Shown here one piece after another: positions 44,501-53,345 of a DNA stretch of 64,000 nt. The notes below the pieces were generated by a model. It was not told the DNA's origin and made no database searches. It was given only the letters and a program-made list of their open reading frames with translations. The DNA comes from Chaetorhynchus papuensis (Eukaryota; Chordata; Aves; Passeriformes; Rhipiduridae): positions 1,550,001 through 1,614,000 of the forward strand of contig VWYX01000008.1 of the NCBI GenBank assembly GCA_013396525.1, in the 5' to 3' direction. Within the stretch, counting starts at the first letter, position 1; each line of letters begins with the position of its first letter. A program made the position numbers and the translations under genes.

Positions 44501-47500
44501 CCCTGAACTCCCTGTTGCAATGAACTGGTGCCCTCGACAGTGTGCAGGTTTGCAGTATCATCCTTCAGAGCAGGCACAGGCTTGGTGGCTGGTGACTGAG
44601 TCCCAGATTTTGATTGCTGCTTTTGGATGAAAGCCTCTGTCTGCTGCCACAGCATAAATGTTACTGGGAACAAAAGCTTCTGGAGCACCCAGCACAGAGA
44701 GTCCAGGAGTTAAACACGATCTTTACTGTAAGGCTCCTGTATCTCATTTTGTGCTGCAGCTTTCCCTCCCTGTGTGCCTGTCACAAGTTGCAGCAGCAGA
44801 GCCACAGGGGACAAAACCTCTGGCAGAGCTGACTTCTCAGCATGGAGAGTTTTCTCCTCCCTCCTGAGGCCTGCTGGACCATTCACCAGACCACACTGGT
44901 TTTGAAGCATTTTCACCCCTGCTAGCCAGCACAGGGCCAAATTTTAGCGTCTGGATTCATGGCGTGAAGCTTGCCATGGTGGTGTGCAGCAGAGCAGGAG
45001 GAAGAGCTCACTCCTTCCCTCCTCTCTGCTGGAGCTCTCCCCTTCCTCCGCTCCGGGAGAGGATGTGGGATGCAGGATGTGGGATGCAGGATGTTGGATA
45101 TGGGATGCAGAAGGAGGCTGTCAGGAGGGGTGCACAGGGCGGGGGTGCAGGAGGGGGCTGCAGGAGGGAGTGCAGGCAGGGGCAGTGAAGGCAGGGCCTC
45201 CTGCCTGCGGTGCCGTATTGCTCGTGGCCAGCAGAGGAGGATCTTGTCCTTCCGACGAGGTGGAACACTGAGCCCAACGAGGAGCAGCATTCGAACAAAA
45301 GGAAGGGGGGCGGGGGGAGAAGAAATTAGACTGTGGGTCTGGCTTCACCAAACAGTCTCCTTACTGCAGCTCGACACCGATACTTTGTGTGCTCTCTCAA
45401 GAGGGAATAAAATCACTGGATTCTGTTCACAGCAGGTCTGCAGTGATGAGGGACAAAGCTGGAAGAATTTGCAGAGAGCAATTTTAAATTTTATTACTTT
45501 AGGCTCATAAAAAAGAAACCCTAAAAAAAAAAAGCAAAGAAAAAAGGTTGGAGGGACATTTTATGTGGGTACCAGTGCGCTGCTGACTATGGAGCCAACT
45601 ACATTTATAGAGCTCCTAGAAAAAAATTGTGAAATTCAAAATATCCTAATTTCACCTCACCTTTGTTGTCTTTTGTCACTGTAATGGTTAGCACTTCACT
45701 AAAACTTCATTTCTCCAAAGAACCTTCAAAATTTTGCTAAATAGATTTTGTACTAATATTAAACATTGCAGATAAATTATACACTCAATTTTTCCATTTC
45801 AACTCCTTAAGAAACAGAGACTAATGAAATGTAATAGATTTCAAACAGGAATGACAGAACCATGAGCTTTCCTCATCTCAGGATGGAATCCTACGGCTCT
45901 TTCTCAGACAAAAATGTCCAGTGAATCTCTAGCAATTCTTTCTGCATAAACCCAGGAAGATATGACCCCAAATTCAAGGGAAATTATTTACAGCTGCCAA
46001 GGGCATTCTGCAATTGAACTGTTTATTGTATCTTGGGTACATTGCTACCCTTTATTACAATAAAAATGAACCACTAAAACACAAAAGCAGGTGGAGAAAG
46101 AGAGCAAAAAGGTGACAGCCCAGGGTTATGCTGTGAATTCACATGAGTGCAAAACAGGCTTCCAGAGAAAACATTGTAATTACTCAAGCTTGCATGGCAG
46201 AGTAGCAAGAGAGATGAAAATTAGCTCTGTACATACACACACACTGCAACAAAGCACTACAGGAATTCCAGTATTAAACTGCACTGGTAGGAATTGGCTT
46301 AGTCACTTAATTGCATTAAGTCCTGCAAATTCTCCTGCAACTTGTCACAAAGTGGCCTCCATGGCAGGAAAACAAAGATTATGCTTTCATTTGTTCATCT
46401 GTGCAGTCACAGCTTTGCAGCCAAGGAGGAGGTGGGATGGGGTTGAACTGGAGAATGAAGATGGATATTTGATCAACTTCCATCCACAAGTGACACGAGC
46501 CATGAAGGAGCCACGAGGGCAGACACAGCTACTGCCTTCTCGTAGTGAACCCCTTGATCCTGCTGACAGCTCTCAGTAGGAACCTTTGTCTGGGCTGCTT
46601 GCCAAAGGAGGAGGGAATCGACAGTTCTGATGCTCTTACAATCGGCCAGATTTTTGCCTGCAACCATCTTGGGTCGTGACAGTCTTTGAACTTCAAGGGA
46701 AAGTGGCTTTTCCAGCAATGACATTGTATTTCTCAGCCAAGGCCATGGTTGCAGTATAATGAAAGCAGGGCATATTATCATCTGTAGCACACATGCAGCA
46801 CATGTTGTGTTGTCAGCCTGGGAAACCATTCTCTGAAAGGATTCCACCAAAACCTCTGAGTTCTTCACTTCTCTGCTAACAAGACGTCTCCTGCCTCCCA
46901 TTTGGGCATCAGAGTAAATGCTTGTGTTCCTTATCCACCAGTCCCAGAGAACCCAGAGAAGTTCACACTTAAAATCATTATTTTGCTGATTATTTCACGG
47001 TGAACCTTTCCTATGGTAGCACCTGATACAAAACCTAAAAGGAACCAGGGTAGAAGCAAGGTCCTTCAGATGTGCTGCTGAAACCAGCTTGGTTCTCTGC
47101 TCAGGAGTTACCTGCTCCTGTTTTCCAAGAAATCAGTTTCCAAATTAATCTCTGCACTATGAGAAGTGGCCTGGTAGCCAACAATACAAATTGGTGTGAA
47201 AAATTGGTTGGAAATTGGTGGCTGGGTGTTTTTAAGGCTGCTCACTGGTGGATGAGGTATGCTTGTGCTCCCAGGTGGAAAAGAGGGTCAGCCTTGCATG
47301 CCACAGCAAGGGGAAGCTACAAAATGTGTTTCAGGGGGCTGCAGGAGCCAGCTAGTCACACTGTCACGAGTGCCTGTGCTATCAAACACTCCTGCAGCCA
47401 GTGCTGGGGATGCAGGTTATACTGCTAGACTTAAAGCTTATGCAAAGTCATTAAGTCCCTTTAGTTACACGGGATATCAGCCTGCACGCTGCAGGGCATA

Positions 47501-50500
47501 AGCTGATTGCCTTCGGGGGTCAGCGAGGAACACTTCCCTCTCTGAGAGCACGGTGCAAAATTAGCTGGGGGCGCTCCCAGGGCTTTGTTGCTTTCCTGCT
47601 GCATCAGGCAAATTTAGGCGAGCACTGCAGAAGGGTTTTACACCTGATGGGCCACAAATCCATGCGGGCTTGGCAGCATTCACATCCCTCTGCAGTGATT
47701 GGTTTGCAACACAGCGGAGCGTGAAGCCCTTGTGTGCGTGATGAAGCCCTGGAGTGAGGGTGAGGGGAGCAGAAGTGGGAGTTTGCTACAGGAATGGATC
47801 TGTTGGGGATTAGAAAAAGATGTCAGACAGAGTTGACTTTGGAACACCCTAAAATGTTGGTCTCCAAGCACCTGAGGCAAGGAAAGACATGTACTGTTGG
47901 CAGCAGCATTCTACTTGCTGTGGGCCAAGAGGGAGATAGGCCCTTATGATAAGGAGTTCTTTTTTGCAATTGTTTGATCTTAATGTGATACTTTCATGCT
48001 TCCCTTTCCGCTACTAAGTGCACTTGGTTATTGAATTGGGGAAGGCTAGTGATTTTGAAACACTTTCCTCCACAACTAAGAGGACATCAAATTTTTGAAG
48101 TGCCAAAATATTCAGTGAAGAGCCACCTCTGCTAGTCTGACCCTTGCAAATCTTCCCCCCTGCTGCCAGGGAAGTTGAGTTTGCAGGCAAATCTGATACA
48201 AAGAAAAGGACTGATCTGAACACCTGTAGATTTAAAAATAACTTTTTTTCCCTGTGAACATGTGCTGAATCACTTTAGAGCACTGTTAAGTGGGAGCTGC
48301 ATCCTGGTGTACGGGCAGGGCCAGCACTGGAGTGTTGTGGGATCCAACTTTGTATTGACCTGTTCCAGATTTCTCTAGCCCAACTCAGCACAACACCCAA
48401 GCATACCATTTAAATCTGAGTGTGTTCCAGAAAAGTTGCTGGGTAAGTGAGGATACACAGCTCGGTTGCAGCAGAGTTCTTTGGCTTTCTCTTTGGCTAA
48501 TTAAGGAATACTTAACAATACAGTATCTTGATGGCAGGCACGTTGCTACTACAGTATCTCGCTGAGCAGAAGTGAAATGAAAAGCAGGGGAAAAAAAACG
48601 AACCCAAGAAGACCTGCCATGTCTGAAGACAATCTTTGGTGCAGTTGCATCATGTATGCTAAAGTAAAGGACCAAATTCTGTCCTCACCATGCAGCTTCA
48701 TGCCTTTTATGGAAATAGTTTGGATTCATGAAGATGGAATCAGTTTCTCTTCAGGCAGTGTGAAAGAACTGAATGAAATTTTTTGCCTTAGGGTTCTGCT
48801 CCAAAACTGCCAGATCCATGAGTGTCCAAGTATTTTCTTGTTCCATTGTGACTGACTGAGCGTGAACTACTACTTAAACCCATGTTTGACTTCTGCTGTA
48901 TTTCACCAATAATATTTGTTAATCAGCTTATTACTTATAAAAGCTTCTAAAACCAGACTCACATAAAAATGATGAAGATAGTTCTAGAAAAGGATGAAAA
49001 CAGGAATTTAAGGGTGTTTTCTGTGGTTTCAGCAAAGTGCATCGTCTATTATTTTTTCATTCAAACTATTCCAGTGCAACTTTTTCTTCAGGACAAATCA
49101 TTAAGGCAAAAATATCCTCTCATAACTTGTTTGTCGTGCAATGGTCACATCATGGCAACTCATTCCCCTCTTTTTTTTTTCTGGGATCCATGCCAAGTGC
49201 TAAGCCAGAAAACCTTGTTATATTAATTATGAAGAAAAAGCATGTTTTATTAAAAACTAGCCTGCTGAATATTCTGTCGTGCTGCTTTTCAGTGACAGCA
49301 GAATTGCTTTTGCATTTTAGCAATGTTAATGATTTTTCAGGGGCGGGGAGAGTTATAGTCTACATTTTCCATAGCAATTTTTAAAGCGAAGTCAGGTTGG
49401 GACTGCCAAAGGTATTGAATCAATCTAAAACTTAGGACTAGTTAGAAAAAATCTGGGCAAGTCTTCATGTTGTCTAAGACTGGCCCCACATCTTCCTCAC
49501 TGAGCATGAATTAACACTGCTAAATTAATTATGTGTTTATTTGTATTAGATGGTGATCCTACAAAGTCTGTAAAACTGGCATTGAAGTACCCTAGAGCTG
49601 ATCCCCTCAGTAAGATGCTGCATGTACTACTGGAACAAGTGTGACATTGGTCCTGGTGATGCACTAATTAATAATTACTCCGTTGAGTTGTAAAAATCGC
49701 TGACCTCAAATTCCAGACTTCTTAAAAAAAATCTATGCCCCATTAAACACCGTCACTATATATTTTTCCCAAAGAATTAAATTTAAACACATCAACATCT
49801 GAATTCTTGAAACGCGTTTCAGTAAACATGAACCTGCACACATAGGAAATGTCACTAGAAAGCAGATGTTTTAAAGAACCTCAGATTCCTTCATGAGAAA
49901 ATCTACTTGATTGCTTGGAAGAACAAAAGAATTTTTTTTTAAACTGACTTTTAACTTTCTTTTGATTACAAGTCATTCTTCCAGTCTTCTTTAAAGAGGA
50001 GATGAATAGATGTAGGAAAGTATATCAAGCTCTGCCACAGCAGAGCTCTGGTTGCCCCCAGCTGAGTTGAATATTTTGCCATTAACCTTCCTCCCATTAT
50101 AGTGACAACGACAATTCAGTCATTCAAAACATATGGCTGGGGGAAATTTTACCTTTTACAGAAAAGTTTGCAAAACTGCCAAGGCAGCGCCTACCTGACC
50201 TGTTTAATCCGGTATTTAGTCCCTTCAGAATGAAGACTGGAAAGAAAAAAGAAAATTCTTACGATGAGGGTGGCGAGTAACTGGCACAGGTTTCCCAGGG
50301 AGATGGTGGACACCCCATCCATAGAAACATCCAAGGCCAGGCTGGATGGAGCTCTGGGCAACCAGGTCTAGTGGAAGACATCCCTGCCCATGGCAGGGGG
50401 GCTGGAACAATATGATCTTTAAGGTGCCTTCCAACCCGAAACATTCTATGATTTTATGATGAGCTGCCCTTGCTGCAGCCCAGTGTTCTGGGGTATTTCT

Positions 50501-50795
50501 TAGTGCTCAGGGCTAGGAGAGGGACTGTGCTCCCCGCCAGGGACCACTGGGAGTGGGGTGGCCACTGAGTGTACCCAGAAGAGCCATTCCTTGACACTGT
50601 AGATGTCTGCTCCAAAAAAAACCATTTGACTTGTCTCTTATGCTGCATTGGTCACCTCAGTGTCCTGAAATGCAGATACAGCAGAGCTGGCATGTGGAAA
50701 GAAAAGGAGGATAAAAACATACTCACGCATAAACATGTGGTCCCTAGGAGAATAACCAGTGGAAGAACCTGAAGGGTCAAAGCACTGCTAACCAT
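29336..50795 (-). CDS. HABP2: HABP2 (hyaluronan-binding protein 2 / factor VII-activating protease), whole gene
   Basis: This is a secreted plasma serine protease that, from family knowledge, binds hyaluronan and cleaves coagulation and fibrinolysis proteins. In coding order the exons give a putative signal peptide, an acidic Tyr-rich segment, EGF1, EGF2, EGF3, a kringle with six cysteines, a connecting peptide with Cys, a polybasic cleavage site before IYGG, and a trypsin-fold protease with TAAHC, YNDIA and GDSGG. Asp six residues before the catalytic Ser (DSCQGDS) predicts cleavage after Arg or Lys. The 14 exons total 1731 nt (576 aa), close to the roughly 560 aa of human. All splice phases join in frame. 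Exons from 37520 to 29336 are firm; the three 5' exons are inferred. No frameshift or missing catalytic residue was found. Smaller introns not listed separately hold nothing recognisable. Confidence 0.93.
30397..30542 (-). CDS. HABP2: HABP2 exon: protease domain, S1-pocket segment
   Basis: The 146-bp exon follows cacatcccatag, is entered in phase 1, and reads EQSHQLLDANVKLISQRKCN, ending GIDSCQ before gtctgt. The Asp of DSC is the S1-pocket specificity residue. Confidence 0.93.
30543..32035 (-). other. HABP2 intron (1.5 kb)
   Basis: Nothing recognisable was seen between the two protease-domain exons. Confidence 0.6.
32036..32170 (-). CDS. HABP2: HABP2 exon: protease domain middle, GWGETET
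   Basis: The 135-bp exon, phase 1 in and out, follows tcctctccag. It reads LLKLQPVDGHCAVETKYVKI and ends SGWGETET before gtacct. Confidence 0.94.
32519..32661 (-). CDS. HABP2: HABP2 exon: catalytic Asp
   Basis: The exon follows a T-rich tract ending ccag and reads NPDKKIQVALGKQNLKTKEN, ending GVPYNDI before gtaaat. The Asp of YNDIA is the catalytic Asp. It enters in phase 2 and leaves in phase 1. Confidence 0.93.
33132..33170 (+). repeat. A-rich imperfect tandem repeat (aatagaaataa units)
   Basis: Three imperfect units of aatagaaataa occur in the HABP2 intron 32662-33564. Confidence 0.8.
33565..33796 (-). CDS. HABP2: HABP2 exon: connecting peptide, activation site, catalytic His
   Basis: The 232-bp exon follows ccaatgcag and is entered in phase 1. 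It reads EETPTEPPTDPPEIFQSCGQ, then RRTRKR followed by IYGG (cleavage expected after the last Arg), QHPWMASLQ, and CWVLTAAHCL before gtaggt (phase 2). The Cys of QSCGQ is the expected partner linking heavy and light chains. An open frame on the same strand, 33605-33802, is only a shadow. Confidence 0.93.
33920..34008 (-). CDS. HABP2: HABP2 exon: kringle second half
   Basis: The 89-bp exon reads NPDEDEKPWCYIRKNKEVDW and ends EYCDVSPCS before gtaaag. NPD, WC and YCD are standard kringle motifs. Only 123 bp separates it from the next exon. Confidence 0.94.
34424..34595 (-). CDS. HABP2: HABP2 exon: kringle first half
   Basis: The 172-bp exon after ctttatacag reads PDDCYEEDSSTYRGRVNQAE, then CLHWNSHHL and GIGEHNFC, and leaves in phase 2 before gtaata. 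YRG and the CxxWNS pattern mark a kringle. Three cysteines here plus three in the next exon give the complete set of six. Confidence 0.95.
35220..35339 (-). CDS. HABP2: HABP2 exon: EGF domain 3
   Basis: The 120-bp phase 1-1 exon reads SKQCRPNPCKNGGTCVRNRF and ends GRFCEI before gtacgt, with the six EGF cysteines. The basic cluster RNRFRSK sits where the human protein carries the basic patch linked to hyaluronan and heparin binding. Confidence 0.95.
35655..35771 (-). CDS. HABP2: HABP2 exon: EGF domain 2
   Basis: The 117-bp phase 1-1 exon after tttccacag reads EDMCLEKNCNFGDCLIILTP and ends RPSCQF before gtgagc. The DCLI...PPYFKC spacing matches HABP2 EGF2. Confidence 0.94.
36194..36301 (-). 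CDS. HABP2: HABP2 exon: EGF domain 1
   Basis: The 108-bp phase 1-1 exon after cctctgcag reads ACSSNPCKNGGTCETKGSDF and ends GGTTCEK before gtaatt. It has six cysteines and the NPCKNGGTC core. Confidence 0.95.
36889..36913 (+). repeat. tRNA-Arg-like 25-mer, copy 1
   Basis: This 25-bp stretch in the HABP2 intron (36302-37391) recurs exactly at 38418-38442 in the same orientation. Its core GGCCCCATGGATAATGC resembles the D-arm/A-box half of tRNA-Arg. Flanking sequence is not shared. Confidence 0.6.
37392..37520 (-). CDS. HABP2: HABP2 exon: acidic, Tyr-rich N-terminal segment
   Basis: The 129-bp phase 1-1 exon after tccctgcag reads EADDYKNYYDYTEPDQDTNL and ends GDSFAMK before gtacct. Human HABP2 has a similar acidic Tyr-rich stretch before EGF1. 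The D/E next to Tyr residues makes tyrosine sulfation possible (inference). Confidence 0.88.
37970..38285. other. Intronic GC/CpG-rich patch
   Basis: The stretch is clearly richer in G+C and CpG (for example gaggagcgagggcccggccc) than the surrounding A+T-rich intron. Several frames are open on both strands, a by-product of base composition. It could be a small CpG island or a GC-biased patch; no TSS evidence is visible. Confidence 0.45.
38418..38442 (+). repeat. tRNA-Arg-like 25-mer, copy 2
   Basis: This copy is identical over 25 bp to 36889-36913. It continues tctgccttgaactg, which still resembles the anticodon-arm region of tRNA-Arg, but no B-box follows. Confidence 0.6.
41675..41731 (-). 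CDS. HABP2: Candidate HABP2 N-terminal exon (57 bp, symmetric)
   Basis: Minus-strand acceptor tatcctttcacag and donor GCAG/gtaagc bound 57 bp. The phase 1-1 frame is open and reads YVVHVEDYGFIDKFSIFA; the other two frames contain stops. It joins in frame to the exons at 42470 and 37392. Because it is symmetric, the gene also reads through if it is skipped (557 aa). Residue-level similarity to human is weak. Confidence 0.5.
41751..41770 (+). repeat. 10-bp tandem duplication tcctcacaca
   Basis: Two perfect adjacent copies lie just upstream (gene sense) of the candidate 57-bp HABP2 exon. Confidence 0.8.
42470..42506 (-). CDS. HABP2: Candidate HABP2 exon 2 (37 bp)
   Basis: After acceptor ctcatgcag the phase-0 frame reads ASHFSFWANMME and leaves in phase 1 before gtaagt. 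It fits between the phase-0 signal-peptide exon and the phase-1 exons that follow. The FSFWANMME segment is loosely like the start of mature human HABP2. Confidence 0.5.
43412..43442 (+). repeat. (CA)n microsatellite
   Basis: The run is about 30 bp of CA dinucleotides interrupted once by CG. Confidence 0.93.
44328..44372 (+). repeat. Possible MIR/L2-like fragment
   Basis: The segment ctgtgcctcggtttcccca followed by gttgtagggtggagatgac resembles the old-SINE/LINE core 'ctgtgcctcagtttccccat...aaatggggat'. Confidence 0.5.
45060..45115 (+). repeat. Minisatellite-like array, unit about 14 bp (gatgtgggatgcag)
   Basis: About three to four units of ggatgtgggatgca, slightly diverged at the end, lead into further G-rich gtgcagg/ctgcagg repeats up to about 45190. 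Confidence 0.8.
50250..50460 (+). mobile_element. CR1 LINE 3' end (5'-truncated, avian type)
   Basis: The sequence runs through cactgg-like, tttcccagggagatggtgga, aaggccaggctggatggagc, tgcccatggcaggggg and tgatctttaaggtgccttcc, and ends in attctatgattttatgat. These are hallmarks of the CR1 3' UTR and its terminal short repeat in birds. The element is heavily 5'-truncated and non-coding, and lies in HABP2 intron 1. Confidence 0.88.
50727..50795 (-). CDS. HABP2: Candidate HABP2 exon 1: start codon and signal peptide
   Basis: On the minus strand ATG in a good Kozak context (A at -3, G at +4) starts MVSSALTLQVLPLVILLGTT and ends CLC before a consensus gtgagt donor. It has a short n-region, a hydrophobic core and a small-residue cleavage region, as for a secreted protein. 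The phase-0 exit matches the exon at 42470-42506. No other equally good leader was seen upstream. Confidence 0.6.
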
Positions 50796-50883
50796 CCTCG
50801 TTTTTTTTCTTGAAATTAGGTTTTTCTTCTTGCCTATGTTTTTTCAGACAAGCCACAATCTTCCGAGGCCGAGCTAATTCAGT

Positions 50884-50896
50884 GCAAATAATTAAC
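50884..50896 (-). promoter_or_regulatory. HNF1-like site upstream of HABP2
   Basis: The minus strand reads GTTAATTATTTGC, close to the palindromic HNF1 consensus GTTAATNATTAAC, about 90 bp 5' of the proposed ATG. HABP2 is mainly expressed in liver, where HNF1 is active. No TATA box was seen. Confidence 0.35.
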
Positions 50897-53149
50897 CACG
50901 CTTCAAATATTGTTTAATGTTCAACAGATTGCCCTGATCAAATAAATGCATCTTGTTCAGATTATCACTGGACCACTGGCAAATGTTTCAAATCAGTAAG
51001 TATCAAAGATGGGAACAGTACAAATTAACAATAAAAACAAGCATTGACCTTGTATTAAAAATATGTTTCAACTATCATTATCAATTGGAAAAAAAAGTAT
51101 GAATCATACTTACCTCTCTCCCACCTGAAAAATACTGAGTTCCAGTTACATAATACATGACTTTTTAAAATATCAAAGTGTAGTTTTTATTATTTTCTAA
51201 ATTTCAGACATGAAACAGAGTTCATGTTCTCAAGCTTTTGTCCACTAATGTGAGAACTGGGATCCATTTTTTTTAACAGAAATTTAAATTCTTGAGTAAC
51301 CTTTATACTCCTGAGGCTGAAGCATTTGTAACAACAGTAGCAACTCAGGAAATCAGAGTATTACTGCAAAAATAAACAACCCTCTATTGCAGAAATGCTG
51401 ACAAACTCTTGCTGTCAGACATTGTTTGTACTACTCATTACAAAAACAAATGAAGTGACCATTCTTTCTCTGAGACAGTTTAGAACCTGAAAAGGAAGAT
51501 GGTGATAGTAATAGTGTCCGCATGTTGAAATATGAGGAAGAAAACAGTGAAATCCCAAGGGCTTCATTGTTTCCCATCCTGAATGTGATTTTTGTGGTGA
51601 AAAAGACAGTTGTGAGTACTTGATTACAGTGACAGGCACTGAAATTTGGATGCCAGAGAACCTTGTTTCTGCTGATTCCTTACTCTGGAGCATGAACAAT
51701 CCTAAAGCAGATTTCATACACCAGAAAATACACAAAGAATTTCGGTATCCTCACTGCCACATGTGCATATCTTAAGCAGGTGCCTATAAGCAATAGATAT
51801 TTGAGACTTGGTATGTTGGTGGCCAGCCACAAATACAAGTTTATGAAATTCCAGATTCTTTAACTAGTTAGAAAGACAGCAAGATAAAAGGAGTTAGATA
51901 ACACACGACTTTATGTAATATGTCCTTGAGTAAGCTGATTTGCACTGAATTTTAATAGAGCCCTGATTCATCAAATCTCAAACAGAATTAAGGTATGGAC
52001 TGGATCCTAATAACATCATGCTTTATATCCATGAAAGATAAATTAAAGGATGCAAAACTGCTATTGACAAACATTGATTATATGTACTTTGATGGACTTT
52101 GAAGTTGTGCCAGATGCGTCTTGTCAGCCTCCAAAGTTTTCTTTTAAATCTCATTGCATAAGGCTTTTACTTTTTAATTATTTTTTCCCTCAGCCTCTTT
52201 GATCAAGAAAAAATGTAGATCATATTTGTGTGATGCTATTTCCTATGCATTTTATTTAGATATGCCCTTGTGCACAGCTCATGATATGTAAAAAAATGTT
52301 ACATGGCACGTAGTGATCTTACCCTGTTATCCTGGGTGCTATTTAATACTTAATTGACCTTCTCAAGCTGCTGAGTGAAATCTTGCCATGTGCAGAGAGC
52401 TAGCACAATGCTCATGGTCTTTTTATACCACATAAATCTACACAATAAGATGCAAGAGAGAAGGTTGCTGGTCTCTCTTTGTTCCCAGGAGGACTTTGAC
52501 CAGTGAGAATGTTTGGTGGGTCCATTTCATTCTGCCCCCTGACTGTGGCAAAGTGGTCCTCATGTCAGACCCAACGGGAAGGCAAACCTCTCTGCAACTT
52601 CTTCTGGTTTTAGGAGATGGACTGACATTTATACAAGAAGTTTAAACAAGTGAAAGTCCTTCTTTCACTTTCCTATATACGAAAATATTTTGTCAACGGG
52701 GAGTTCAAGAAACTGAAAAGAGGCTTTGGAACCATTTTGGCATTTCAACGTTGTAAGCCCACATGCACCATCCTGCTTTCCTTGTCCATCAGGATATGGC
52801 CAACCCCTTCTGGGCATGGGAATGTATGCAGTATATTGCTGTGTATGGGAAAAGGCTTCAAAGGTGGTGCAGGATTTAGGTACAGGTGGGGTTTTTTTGG
52901 CAATTGGCCATTTCCTACACCTCCAAGCCCATCCTAGTGATCATGGCTTGCACATCAGACATGAAGCATTTCTCTGTGGCAATTTAGGTGTCTTCAAACA
53001 ATGAACACAGAGGAAAAAAATAGGTAAACACCATCAAATCCTGTTAAATTGAGCATAAATAGATAAAAACAAAAGTTTCAAGTACTGGATCAGAACTGTG
53101 GGCCTGGGCTGGGCATTTTCTGCGTCACTGTCAATCCTGCCTGGAACAA

Positions 53150-53319
53150 ATCATTTACTCTCAATATTCCTTAATTCCCATCACAACAGTGTGGCTAGTA
53201 ACTTCTCTACTTTCACTGTGTCCTGTCTGTTTAGATAATAAACTCTTCTGGCTCACTCTTTTTTCCTGTATTAATGAGCAGCTCCAGGCAAAAGACGTGC
53301 CCTGTCCTAGCTGTGATGT
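53150..53319 (+). repeat. Possible ancient amniote SINE/LINE fragment
   Basis: Segments such as gtctgtttagataataaact followed by cttctggctcac and later gccctgtcctagctgtgatg resemble, by eye, the 'tttagattgtaagctctt...' tail region of old amniote repeats. The identity is uncertain. Confidence 0.3.
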
Positions 53320-53345
53320 CTACTATATCTACTATATCTACTATA
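53320..53345 (+). repeat. Tandem repeat, unit ctactatat
   Basis: Nearly three perfect 9-bp units are present. Confidence 0.85.

Larger units (their letters stand above)
42507..50726 (-). other. HABP2 intron 1 (8.2 kb)
   Basis: This large first intron contains a CA-repeat, an ancient-repeat fragment near 44328, a GC-rich minisatellite-like patch near 45060-45190 and a CR1 LINE 3' end at about 50250-50460. The many short open frames in it show no family signature. Confidence 0.5.

Noticed and set aside
44971..45510. 179-codon + strand ORF
   Set aside because: It runs through the G-rich minisatellite, which lacks stops in several frames; no domain or splice context.
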